Source: Planobispora longispora (GTDB lineage: Bacteria; Actinomycetota; Actinomycetes; Streptosporangiales; Streptosporangiaceae). Taken from it: a stretch of DNA of 64,000 nt. The stretch lies in contig NZ_BOOH01000042.1 of assembly GCF_016863135.1 (NCBI RefSeq), positions 62,001-126,000 of the forward strand, given 5' to 3'. A program made the position numbers and the translations under genes. This document shows, in pieces, positions 33,378 to 42,647 of this stretch; the stretch's first letter is position 1; the number at the start of each line of letters is the position of its first letter. Under the pieces are notes generated by a model that searched no databases, was not told the DNA's origin, and worked only from the letters and a program-made list of their open reading frames with translations.

Positions 33378-34961
33378 ATGCGACCATCACGACGATCACC
33401 AAGACGGGCATCACGACGGGCCACCGTCTCCGTCACCCTCCTGCTGCTGGCGGGCCTCACCTGGTCCTCGCACGGCGCGGCCCCGGCCGCCGCGTTCGAG
33501 CCCGCCCCCGGCGTCGCCGATCTGGTCGAGGACATCGACCGGATCCTGGAGGACGCCCGGCTCACCCCCGCCCGCGCCGGGGTGGTGGTGCGCAGCGCCG
33601 CCTCGGGCGAGGAGCTCTACGCCCGGGACCGCGGGAAGATCCTGACTCCCGCCTCCAACGCCAAGCTGGTCACCTCGGCCGCCGCCGCGGAGATCCTCGG
33701 CCTCGACTTCCGCTTCACCACGAGCGTGCTGTCCACCGGCCGCCGCGCCGGCTCGGCCCTCGCCGGCGACCTCTACCTGAAGGGCACCGGCGACCCGACC
33801 ATGCTCGCCTCGGACTACGACGCCCTGGCCGCCCGCGTGGCCGCGGCCGGGATCAGGACGGTCACCGGCAGGCTGGTCGCCGACGACACCTGGTTCGACG
33901 CGGTACGGCTCGGCACGGACTGGTCCTGGGACGACGAGCCCTACTACTACGCCGGGCAGATCTCGGCGCTGACCGCCTCCCCGGACACCGACTACGACGC
34001 CGGGTCGGTCATCGTCTCGGTCGCCCCGGGCTCGGCCGCCGGACGGCCGGCCAAGGTCTCCACCACCCCGGAGACCGACTACCTGAAGATCGACAATCGC
34101 GCCGTCACCGGGGCCGAGACCGATGTCCTGGTCGAGCGGCAGCACGGCACCAACACGGTTCTGATCACCGGGACCGTGGCGGACCCCTACGACGAGTGGG
34201 TCACCGTCAACGACCCCACCGGGTACGCGGCCTCCCTCTTCCGCGCGGCCCTGGGCAGGCACGGGGTGCGGGTGCTGGGCCGCACGGCGCGCGGCGCGGC
34301 CCCGTCCGGGGCGGCGACCGTGGCCGAGCGCCGGTCGATGCCGCTGGGCGAACTGCTCGTGCCGTTCATGAAGCTCAGCAACAACATGCACGCCGAGATC
34401 CTCACCAAGTCGATCGGGCGCGAGGTCTCCGGCGCCGGGACGTGGAGCGCCGGACTGGCCGCGATCACCTCCTTCGCCCAGGCCAACAGGATGCCCACGC
34501 TGCGCATGCGGGACGGCTCCGGCCTGTCGCGGGTGGACGGCCTGACACCGGGCGGGGTCACCGGGATGCTGCTGGCGCTGCGCTCCCAGCCCTGGTTCGA
34601 CACCTGGTACGGCTCGCTGCCGGTGGCGGGCGAGGCGGACCGGATGGTCGGCGGGACCCTGCGCAGCCGGATGCGCGGCACCCCCGCGGCCGGGAACGTC
34701 CGCGCCAAGACCGGATCGCTGACCGGGGTCACGTCCCTGTCGGGTTACGTGACGGGAGCGGACGGCGAGCCGCTGGTCTTCTCGATCATGATCAACCAGT
34801 ATCTGTCCGCCTCGCCCAAGGACGTCGAGGACAAGATCGCCATCCGGCTGGCCCGGTTCAGCCGGACCTCTCCGGCCGAGATTCCGGCCGTCCCGGCCCC
34901 CCGGACGGCATCGAACGTTCCAGAGCTCGAATGCTCCTGGTCAAAGCCCGCGCGGTGCTGA
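33378..34961 (+). CDS. dacB: D-alanyl-D-alanine carboxypeptidase/endopeptidase, PBP4 type
   Basis: This 527-residue secreted class C penicillin-binding protein trims peptidoglycan stem peptides. Signal peptide: Arg-rich start, TVSVTLLLLAGLTWSSHG, cleavage around residue 40. The active-site triads are visible: Ser93-Asn-Ala-Lys96 (SxxK), Ser334-Asn-Asn (SxN) and Lys444-Thr-Gly (KTG). The large insert between SxxK and SxN typical of PBP4 is present. ATG 33378 follows GGAG. The next genes are secreted CAP and protease proteins, suggesting an envelope-related neighbourhood. Confidence 0.95.
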   Translation: MRPSRRSPRRASRRATVSVTLLLLAGLTWSSHGAAPAAAFEPAPGVADLVEDIDRILEDARLTPARAGVVVRSAASGEELYARDRGKILTPASNAKLVTSAAAAEILGLDFRFTTSVLSTGRRAGSALAGDLYLKGTGDPTMLASDYDALAARVAAAGIRTVTGRLVADDTWFDAVRLGTDWSWDDEPYYYAGQISALTASPDTDYDAGSVIVSVAPGSAAGRPAKVSTTPETDYLKIDNRAVTGAETDVLVERQHGTNTVLITGTVADPYDEWVTVNDPTGYAASLFRAALGRHGVRVLGRTARGAAPSGAATVAERRSMPLGELLVPFMKLSNNMHAEILTKSIGREVSGAGTWSAGLAAITSFAQANRMPTLRMRDGSGLSRVDGLTPGGVTGMLLALRSQPWFDTWYGSLPVAGEADRMVGGTLRSRMRGTPAAGNVRAKTGSLTGVTSLSGYVTGADGEPLVFSIMINQYLSASPKDVEDKIAIRLARFSRTSPAEIPAVPAPRTASNVPELECSWSKPARC

Positions 34962-35092
34962 TCGCAGACGCCTCAACGATCACACAGGTTTACCCGGTTA
35001 CCTTATGAATTCCTTAAATTTCGTGACAAGGAGGATCTACCCACACCAGAATGCGGGTTCCATCCAGCGTCTAACCCTCTGGAGGAACCGAT

Positions 35093-35980
35093 ATGCGCAG
35101 ACCGCTCGGAGCACTTGTGTGCGTCGGGAGTCTGGCGGCACTGAGCACCCCGGTCGCCGCGGCCCACGCCGCGGCGGCCCCCCAGGACGTCTGTCGCGTG
35201 CAGGTGTCCGCCCCCGTCGTCAACACCGCCGGAAAGATCCAGGTGATCGGGACCCGCGCCGGATGCGACGACGCAGCAGTGCTCCGCATCCGGATCAAGC
35301 AGGCCAAGCGCGGCCCCGACCGCACCGTCAAAAGCGGCGCGCGGCGCGGGGACGACGTGCAGCTCACCCTCACCGCACGGTGCAGCGCCACCCCCCGCAC
35401 CTACTACGCCCTCGCGACGGACTACCGGGGCCACACGGTCGTCTCCAAGCCGGCCCGGCTCACCTGCGCCCCCACGGGCACGCCGTCGCCCGCCCCCACG
35501 CCGACCCCCACGGTCAAGCCCACGGCGACCCCCACGGTGAAGCCCACGACCCCGGCCCCCAGCCCCACCGGCGGCACGGGCGGCACGGTCGGCACGACCG
35601 AGGAGAACGAGGTCGTGCGCCTGACCAACATCGAGCGCCAGAAGGGCGGCTGCGGCCCGCTCAAGCACGACCCGCAGCTCAACAAGGCCGCGCACGACCA
35701 CTCGGCCACCCAGGCGTCCCGCAACCAGATGACGCACCAGTTCCCGGGCGGCCCCACCTTCGTGGAGCGCATCCGCGCGGCGGGCTTCACCGGCGGATCG
35801 GCGTTCGCGGAGAACGTCGCCGCGGGCTACGGGACCCCCGCCTCCGTGGTCGCCGGCTGGATGAACAGCTCCGGCCACCGCGCCAACATCATGAACTGCA
35901 AGTACAACCTCATCGGCGCGGGCATGGTCAAGAGCTCCAAGGGCACGCCGTACTGGACGCAGGTCTTCGTCGCCCGCTAG
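35093..35980 (+). CDS. secreted CAP-domain (SCP/PR1-like) protein
   Basis: This 295-residue exported protein has a signal peptide (ALVCVGSLAALSTPVAAAHA), a disulfide-type N-terminal domain with three Cys (residues about 33-125), a Pro/Thr linker rich in TPTVKPTATP, and a C-terminal CAP domain (about 170-295; VVRLTNIERQKGGCGPL, AENVAAGYG, SSGHRANIMNCKY). The CAP His/Glu residues are retained. SD TGGAGG precedes ATG 35093. The linker and CAP domain are almost identical at DNA level to the second CAP domain of the next gene. Confidence 0.92.
   Translation: MRRPLGALVCVGSLAALSTPVAAAHAAAAPQDVCRVQVSAPVVNTAGKIQVIGTRAGCDDAAVLRIRIKQAKRGPDRTVKSGARRGDDVQLTLTARCSATPRTYYALATDYRGHTVVSKPARLTCAPTGTPSPAPTPTPTVKPTATPTVKPTTPAPSPTGGTGGTVGTTEENEVVRLTNIERQKGGCGPLKHDPQLNKAAHDHSATQASRNQMTHQFPGGPTFVERIRAAGFTGGSAFAENVAAGYGTPASVVAGWMNSSGHRANIMNCKYNLIGAGMVKSSKGTPYWTQVFVAR
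35541..35680 (+). repeat. long direct repeat, copy A (CAP linker and N-terminal part)
   Basis: About 135 bp are nearly identical to 38469-38607, differing by one extra GGC codon and a few bases near the end. Further blocks match around the GHR-NIMNCKYNLIG motif. This is a duplication or gene conversion between the two CAP genes. Confidence 0.85.
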
Positions 35981-36136
35981 AGCCCTTCCCCGAGGGACCC
36001 ACGAGGCTCCGGGGACGGCGTGAGCACCCCCCTCAGCGCCCGTCACGCCGTCCCCGGCGAGACTCCCGCCCACCGCGCCGCTGTCCGGGCGAGCCCGGCG
36101 GGCAGGGAGGTTCTCCCGAGAGCGGGAGAGAACCAG

Positions 36137-36173
36137 GACGCCCCCTCGACGGACGGATCGTCGCGGGGGCGTC
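36137..36173 (+). terminator. terminator after the CAP gene
   Basis: A 14-bp stem with one mismatch (GACGCCCCCTCGAC / GTCGCGGGGGCGTC) and a 9-nt loop GGACGGATC. The same hairpin, with the same loop, follows the next gene at 39031-39069. Confidence 0.8.
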
Positions 36174-36530
36174 TTGCGTGCCCGCGACTCCCCGCCTTCC
36201 CGCCTGACAGCTCACCCCTGCCTGACGCAGATTTTCTTCTGCCTCAGAGGATCGAAAGAATATTTCGCGAACTTCATCGCCTGAGCGACAAATCTTGGCT
36301 TCCCAGGCGTGAGTCCCATATGTAACATGTTCCCCACTTTCCCGCTGATCTCCGGAAAGTGACCACCGTCAGAGGACCCCAAGAGCCGCGACCAGCTCCC
36401 ACGCCCGGCTCTCGTCCGGCTCCTCCTGGCGCCCCTCCCCCGCGTGTCCCCGCACGACACGCCCCGTACGGCCGGCCGAGTGACACCACACAGGCACGCT
36501 CGCCGGACCTCTTCACCCCCCGGAGGAACA
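36174..36530. other. long AT-richer leader region before the S8-CAP-CAP gene
   Basis: About 357 bp without a gene. Bases 36225-36360 are distinctly AT-richer than the surroundings and contain GAATATTTCGCG and CATATGTAACATG, so the promoter is probably there. If so the transcript would have an untranslated leader of about 200 bases. I see no riboswitch that I can name. Confidence 0.45.
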
Positions 36531-38906
36531 TTGAGACTGCGGTCTCTCATGGCGAGTGCCACCGTGCTCGCCGCCACCGCCGCGGCCCTGGCCGTCACGC
36601 CCGCCGCCCACGCCGCGCCCCCCGCCGCCGGCACACCCGTCGTCGACCCGGCCCTCAAGGCCGAGGTGCAGCAGGGCGAGACGGTCCGCGCCATCGTCGA
36701 AGTGGACCGCGGGCAGCAGGTCGCCCCGGTCGCCAAGAGCGCCGAGGCCCTGTCCACGACCACCGACGTGCCGGAGCAGCCGCCCGCCCGTGACTTCTTC
36801 GTCATGGAGGTCGACAAGGCGACGCTGACCAAGCTCGACGACGACAAGCGCATCGAGTCGATCTACGAGGACCGGCTCAGCCGCCCCACCCTGGGGGCCA
36901 GCCTCAAGGTCATCGGCGCCGACAAGGCCCACGCGTCCGGCCGCACCGGCGCCGGCTGGGACATCGCGATCCTGGACACCGGCATCGACCGCGACCACCC
37001 GTTCTTCGCCGGCCGCATCGTCGCCGAGGCGTGCTTCTCCACCACCGACAGCCGCCAGGGATCGTCCTCCCTCTGCCCCAGCGGCGAGAACTCGCAGATC
37101 GGAGCCGGCGCCGCCGACGCCGAGACGGCCAAGTGCGGCGGCAACGGAAGCCTCTGCACCCACGGCACCCACGTGGCCGGCATCACCTCGGGCAAGAAGA
37201 GCGCCGACAACACCGCCAACGGTGTCGCCCCCGACTCGGGCATCATCGCCGTCCAGGTGTTCACCCGCTTCGACAGTGCGGACGCCTGCGGCGGGAAGGC
37301 CCCGTGCGTCCTGTCGTACACCTCCGACCAGAAGCGCGCCCTCGCCTACGTCGCGGAGCTGAGCAAGACCCGGAAGATCGCCGCGGCCAACATGAGCCTC
37401 GGCGGCGGTCAGTTCGCCTCCTCCTGCGACGCCAACCCCTCGGGCAACGGCGTCAAGCCCGAGATCGACGCGCTGCTGGGCCGCGGCGTCGCCACCGTGA
37501 TCGCCGCCGGCAACTCCGGGTACGGCGCCGCCGTCAGCTCGCCCGGATGCATCTCCAGCGCCGTGACGGTGGGCGCCACCGACAACGGCGACGCGATCGC
37601 GACCTTCTCCAACCGGGGCAGGCTGCTCGACGTCTTCGCCCCGGGCGTGCAGATCCTGTCCAGCGTCCCGAACAACGCCTGGGCCCGCTACAGCGGCACC
37701 TCCATGGCCGCCCCGCACGTGGCCGGCGCCTTCGCGGTGATGCGGCAGGCCATGCCGGAGGCGACCGTGGCCGAGATCCTGGCGAAGTTCCAGAGCACCG
37801 GCAAGGCCGTCGCCTACAGCAGCGGCGGCGGCAGCGTCACCACACCGCGGATGAACCTTCTCGCGGCCCTGCCCACGGCGGGCCCGACGCCCACCCCCAC
37901 GCCGACCGGCACCGCGACCCCCACCCCGAGCCCGACCGGCACGGCGACCCCGACTCCGAAGCCGACCCCGACCGGCACCGCGACCCCGGCCCCCACGCCG
38001 ACCGCACCGGTGGAGCGCCCCGCCGAGAAGCGGGTCGTCGACCTCGTCAACCAGGCGCGCGCGGACCGCGGCTGCGCCCCGGTCGTCTTCGACGCCAGGC
38101 TGTACGCCGCGGCCCGGGGTCACTCCACCGACATGGCCGAGAACGGCTACTTCAGCCACACCTCCAAGGACGGCCGCAACCCCGGCGCCCGCATCCGGGA
38201 GGCCGGTTTCTCCCCGCTCCGCGCCTGGGCCGAGAACATCGCCCGGGGCCAGCGCAGCGCGGAGTCCGTCCACAACGCGTGGATGCGCAGCAGCGGCCAC
38301 CGGGCGAACATCCTGAACTGCAAGCTCACCCACATCGCCGTGGCCTACGCCAAGAACGCCGGCGGCGTCCCCTACTGGACCCAGAAGTTCGCCGCCACGA
38401 CCGCCTCGGCCCCCACCGCCAAGCCGACCGCGACCCCCACGGCCAAGCCCACGGCGACCCCCACGGCCAAGCCCACGACCCCGGCCCCCAGCCCCACCGG
38501 CACGGGCGGCACGGTCGGCACGACCGAGGAGAACGAGGTCGTGCGCCTGACCAACATCGAGCGCCAGAAGGGCGGCTGCTCCCCGCTCAAGCACGACCCG
38601 CAGCTGCGCAAGGCCGCCTACGGCCACTCCGCCGACATGGCCGAGAACGGCTACTTCAGCCACACCTCCAAGGACGGCCGCAGCTTCATGGACCGCATCC
38701 GCCAGGCGGGCTTCACCGGCGGATCGGGCTGGGCCGAGAACATCGCCTGGGGTCAGCGCACCCCGGCCGATGTGGTCAACGGCTGGATGAACAGCTCCGG
38801 CCACCGCAAGAACATCATGAACTGCAAGTACAACCTCATCGGCGTCGGAGCGGCCAAGAACTCTCAGGGCCGGATCTACTGGACCCAGAACTTCGCCGCC
38901 AAGTAG
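36531..38906 (+). CDS. secreted S8 serine protease fused to two CAP domains
   Basis: This is a 791-residue exported protein. TTG at 36531 after GGAGGAACA gives a clean signal peptide (MRLRSLMASATVLAATAAAL, cleavage after AHA). A propeptide (about 30-130) is followed by a subtilisin domain with the triad Asp149 (LDTGIDRDHPFF), His214 (GTHVAGI) and Ser391 (SGTSMAAPHVAGAF). A Pro/Thr linker leads to CAP domain 1 (about 500-620; GHRANILNCKL), a second linker with TPTAKPTATP repeats, and CAP domain 2 (about 675-791; GHRKNIMNCKYNLIG). S8 proteases are common; the double CAP tail is unusual. CAP2 nearly duplicates the adjacent CAP gene. Confidence 0.9.
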   Translation: MRLRSLMASATVLAATAAALAVTPAAHAAPPAAGTPVVDPALKAEVQQGETVRAIVEVDRGQQVAPVAKSAEALSTTTDVPEQPPARDFFVMEVDKATLTKLDDDKRIESIYEDRLSRPTLGASLKVIGADKAHASGRTGAGWDIAILDTGIDRDHPFFAGRIVAEACFSTTDSRQGSSSLCPSGENSQIGAGAADAETAKCGGNGSLCTHGTHVAGITSGKKSADNTANGVAPDSGIIAVQVFTRFDSADACGGKAPCVLSYTSDQKRALAYVAELSKTRKIAAANMSLGGGQFASSCDANPSGNGVKPEIDALLGRGVATVIAAGNSGYGAAVSSPGCISSAVTVGATDNGDAIATFSNRGRLLDVFAPGVQILSSVPNNAWARYSGTSMAAPHVAGAFAVMRQAMPEATVAEILAKFQSTGKAVAYSSGGGSVTTPRMNLLAALPTAGPTPTPTPTGTATPTPSPTGTATPTPKPTPTGTATPAPTPTAPVERPAEKRVVDLVNQARADRGCAPVVFDARLYAAARGHSTDMAENGYFSHTSKDGRNPGARIREAGFSPLRAWAENIARGQRSAESVHNAWMRSSGHRANILNCKLTHIAVAYAKNAGGVPYWTQKFAATTASAPTAKPTATPTAKPTATPTAKPTTPAPSPTGTGGTVGTTEENEVVRLTNIERQKGGCSPLKHDPQLRKAAYGHSADMAENGYFSHTSKDGRSFMDRIRQAGFTGGSGWAENIAWGQRTPADVVNGWMNSSGHRKNIMNCKYNLIGVGAAKNSQGRIYWTQNFAAK
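38469..38607 (+). repeat. long direct repeat, copy B (within CAP domain 2)
   Basis: Partner of 35541-35680; the region from AAGCCCACGACCCC through the codons for KGGC is identical apart from a 3-bp indel. Confidence 0.85.
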
Positions 38907-39030
38907 TGCCATCCGGGAACGGCTGACGGCCCCCGCCCCACGCCGTTCCCCGCAGGACCCCCACCCGCCGCGACCGCCGTCCGAGCGGACGCGGCGGGCG
39001 GGGGGGTGACTCCCGGGCACCGGGAGAACA

Positions 39031-39069
39031 CGACGCCCCCGCGACGGACGGATCGTCGCGGGGGCGTCG
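39031..39069. terminator. terminator between S8-CAP-CAP gene and ilvC
   Basis: A perfect 15-bp stem (CGACGCCCCCGCGAC) with loop GGACGGATC lies between convergent genes. It duplicates the hairpin at 36137-36173. Confidence 0.88.
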
Positions 39070-39096
39070 CCGTTGCGGGAAGAACCCGCCCGGAGC

Positions 39097-40134
<1,038 letters not shown>

Positions 40135-40659
40135 CTAGGCGGTCCGGTCCAGGGCCCGGAGAGAACGATCGGTGATGGAACGGGCGCCGCGGCCGATGGC
40201 CACCATGCCCGACTGGACGAGTTCCTTGATGCCGAACGGCTCCAGGAGCTTGACGAACGCCTCCAGCTTGTCCGGCGTGCCGGTGACCTCGATGGTCACC
40301 GCGTCGGAGGCGACGTCGACGCAGCGCGCGCGGAACAGGTTCACCAGTTCCAGCACGTTCGAACGGGTCTCCGCGTCGGCCCGCACCTTGATCAGCATGA
40401 GCTCGCGCAGGACCGACTGGGCCGGGTCGAGCTCGACGATCTTCAGCACGTTGATCAGCTTGTTGAGCTGTTTGGTGACCTGCTCCAGCGGCAGGTCCTC
40501 GACGTTGACCACGATGGTCATCCGCGAGATGTCGGCGTGCTCGGTGGGCCCGACGGCCAGCGAGTCGATGTTGAACCCGCGGCGGCTGAACAGCGCCGCG
40601 ACGCGCGCCAGCACGCCGGGCTTGTTCTCCACCAGAACCGAGAGCGTGTGCCTGCTCAT
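40135..40659 (-). CDS. ilvN: acetolactate synthase small (regulatory) subunit
   Basis: This 174-residue subunit confers valine feedback on IlvB. It has an N-terminal ACT domain (LSVLVENKPGVLARVAALFSR) and a C-terminal dimerisation region (ALRELMLIKVRAD, EVTGTPDKLEAFVKLLEPFG). It starts 6 bp after the ilvB stop. Typical length. Confidence 0.97.
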   Translation of the reverse strand: MSRHTLSVLVENKPGVLARVAALFSRRGFNIDSLAVGPTEHADISRMTIVVNVEDLPLEQVTKQLNKLINVLKIVELDPAQSVLRELMLIKVRADAETRSNVLELVNLFRARCVDVASDAVTIEVTGTPDKLEAFVKLLEPFGIKELVQSGMVAIGRGARSITDRSLRALDRTA

Positions 40660-40665
40660 GGGGTC

Positions 40666-42405
40666 CTACTCCTCGCTGTCCCAGACCGGCGCCATGTCGC
40701 GCGCGAACTTGATGTCGTCGTTGCTGGTCCCGGCCGCCACCATCGGCCAGACCATCGCGTCCTGGTGGACGACGAAGTCGATCACGACGGGCACGTCGTT
40801 GATCTCCATCGCCTTCTTGATGGTCGCGTCCACGTCCTCCGGGCGCTCGCAGCGCAGGCCGACACAACCGTACGCCTCGGCGAGCTTCACGAAGTCGGGA
40901 ATCCGGCGGACCGTCTGCAGGTCGGTGTTGGAGTAGCGCTCGTTGTAGAAGAGCGTCTGCCACTGGCGGACCATGCCGAGGTTGCCGTTGTTGATGACCG
41001 CGACCTTGATCGGCACCCCTTCCAGGGCGCAGGTGGCCAGCTCCTGGTTGGTCATCTGGAAGCAGCCGTCGCCGTCGATCGCCCAGACCACGGCGTCCGG
41101 GCGGCCCATCTTGGCGCCCATCGCGGCCGGGACCGCGAAGCCCATCGTGCCGGCGCCGCCGGAGTTGATGAACGTGCCGGGGTTCTCGTAGCCGATGAAC
41201 TGGGCGGCCCACATCTGGTGCTGGCCGACGCCGGCCGTGTACAGCGCGTCGGGGCCGACGATCGCGCCCAGCCGCTCCATGACGTGCTGCGGGGCGAGGG
41301 AGCCGTCCTCGAACTCGTCGTAGCCCAGCGGGTAGGTCGCCTTGTAGCCGTTGAGCAGGGTCCACCACTCGGCGTAGTCGCCCTTGCGGTCCTCGGCGCG
41401 GACCGCGGCGATCAGCTCGGTGATGACCTCCTTGCAGTCGCCCACGATCGGCACGTCCGCGTGCCGGTTCTTGGAGATCTCCGCCGGGTCGATGTCGGCG
41501 TGGACCACCTTGGCGAACGGCGCGAAGCTGGACAGCTCACCGGTGACGCGGTCGTCGAAGCGCACGCCCAGGCCGACGATCAGGTCGGACTTCTGCAGCG
41601 CGCCCACCGCCGAGACCGAGCCGTGCATGCCCGGCATGCCCATGTGCTGGGGGTGGCTGTCGGGGAAGACGCCCCGGGCCATCAGCGTGGTCACCACCGG
41701 GATGCCGGTCAGCTCGGCGAACTCCCGCAGCTCGGCCGAGGCGCGGGCCTTGTGCACGCCGCCGCCGACGTAGAGCACCGGCCGCTTCGCCTCGGCGATC
41801 AGCTTGGCCGCCTCGCGGATCTGCTTGGAGTGCGGCCGCGTCACCGGCCGGTAGCCCGGCAGCTGCATCGCCGGCGGCCAGCTCGGGAAGGTCGTCGTGG
41901 CCTGCAGCGCGTCCTTGGAGATGTCCACCAGCACCGGACCGGGCCGCCCAGTGGAGGCGATGTGGAAGGCCTCGGCGATGGTGCGCGCGATGTCGTCGGC
42001 GTTGGTGATCAGGAAGTTGTGCTTGGTGATCGGCATGGTGATGCCGGAGATGTCCGCCTCCTGGAAGGCGTCGGTGCCGATCGCGCCGCTGGCGACCTGC
42101 CCGGTGATCGCCACCATGGGCACCGAGTCCATGTAGGCGTCGGCGATCGGGGTGACCAGGTTGGTGGCGCCCGGGCCGCTGGTGGCCATGCACACCCCGA
42201 CCTTGCCGGTGGCCTGGGCGTAGCCCTGGGCGGCATGACCGGCGCCCTGCTCGTGCCGTACAAGCACGTGCCGGACCTTGACCGAGTCGTAGAGGGGATC
42301 GTAGGCGGGGAGGATGGCGCCGCCCGGAATCCCGAACACGGTATCGACCCCGACCTGCTCCAGCGCCCTCACCAGGGCCTGGGCTCCTGTCATCTGTTCG
42401 GTCAT
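40666..42405 (-). CDS. ilvB: acetolactate synthase large (catalytic) subunit
   Basis: This 579-residue ThDP enzyme catalyses the first common step to Val/Leu and, with 2-oxobutyrate, Ile. It has the catalytic Glu region [20 protein letters not shown], the FAD-binding middle domain, and the ThDP motif [19 protein letters not shown] ... [15 protein letters not shown] 42405 with AAGGAA gives [19 protein letters not shown]. Transcription reads through a leader with a branched-chain-rich peptide and attenuator. First gene of ilvBNC. Confidence 0.98.
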   Translation of the reverse strand: MTEQMTGAQALVRALEQVGVDTVFGIPGGAILPAYDPLYDSVKVRHVLVRHEQGAGHAAQGYAQATGKVGVCMATSGPGATNLVTPIADAYMDSVPMVAITGQVASGAIGTDAFQEADISGITMPITKHNFLITNADDIARTIAEAFHIASTGRPGPVLVDISKDALQATTTFPSWPPAMQLPGYRPVTRPHSKQIREAAKLIAEAKRPVLYVGGGVHKARASAELREFAELTGIPVVTTLMARGVFPDSHPQHMGMPGMHGSVSAVGALQKSDLIVGLGVRFDDRVTGELSSFAPFAKVVHADIDPAEISKNRHADVPIVGDCKEVITELIAAVRAEDRKGDYAEWWTLLNGYKATYPLGYDEFEDGSLAPQHVMERLGAIVGPDALYTAGVGQHQMWAAQFIGYENPGTFINSGGAGTMGFAVPAAMGAKMGRPDAVVWAIDGDGCFQMTNQELATCALEGVPIKVAVINNGNLGMVRQWQTLFYNERYSNTDLQTVRRIPDFVKLAEAYGCVGLRCERPEDVDATIKKAMEINDVPVVIDFVVHQDAMVWPMVAAGTSNDDIKFARDMAPVWDSEE

Positions 42406-42444
42406 CGGCTCGTTCCTTGCGTGGCTGAGCTTGGAAACTGGCAT

Positions 42445-42483
42445 AAAAAAGGCCCCATCCCACCGATGCGGCGGGGCTGGGGC
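42445..42483 (-). terminator. attenuator terminator in the ilvB leader
   Basis: The minus-strand RNA stem has outer pairs GCCCCA / TGGGGC and inner GC pairs, followed by TTTTTT (42445-42450). It lies 40 bases before the ilvB ATG and after a leader peptide, as in known ilvB attenuators. Confidence 0.9.
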
Positions 42484-42523
42484 GGCGCGCAGGTCGGAGT
42501 GCTTCGCTATCGGCCTGCGCGCC
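42484..42523 (-). promoter_or_regulatory. GC-rich hairpin overlapping end of ilvB leader peptide
   Basis: A perfect 10-bp inverted repeat, GGCGCGCAGG (42484-42493) with CCTGCGCGCC (42514-42523), whose 5' RNA arm encodes the RRRAG part of the leader peptide. It is the candidate pause/antitermination structure upstream of the terminator. Confidence 0.75.
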
Positions 42524-42557
42524 GGCGAAGTACTACCTGAATCCCACGGTGATGCAT
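42507..42557 (-). CDS. ilvB leader peptide (Ile, Val-Val-Leu)
   Basis: A 16-codon reading frame, [16 protein letters not shown] then TAG, with Ile and a Val-Val-Leu run just before the hairpin arm. The ATG (42557) lies 6 bases after a -10 box, so translation probably begins on a leaderless transcript. It shares the ending RRAG with the cimA leader peptide of this window. Confidence 0.85.
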   Translation of the reverse strand: MHHRGIQVVLRRRAGR

Positions 42558-42563
42558 GGGTCC

Positions 42564-42593
42564 ACCATGGCCGACAAAACGCTCCGCCGTCAA
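42564..42593 (-). promoter_or_regulatory. ilvB promoter
   Basis: TTGACG (42588-42593) and CATGGT (42564-42569) with an 18-nt spacer, placing the start point at or next to the leader-peptide ATG. Confidence 0.6.
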
Positions 42594-42647
42594 ATCCATG
42601 GGACGCGTGTCTCACTTCCCGAGATGACCGGCGGGGGAAACCGCCGG

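Noticed and set aside
36174..36530. c-di-AMP (ydaO-type) riboswitch before the S8-CAP-CAP gene
   Set aside because: The location would be sensible, but I could not find the conserved core sequences by eye; left as a computation to run.
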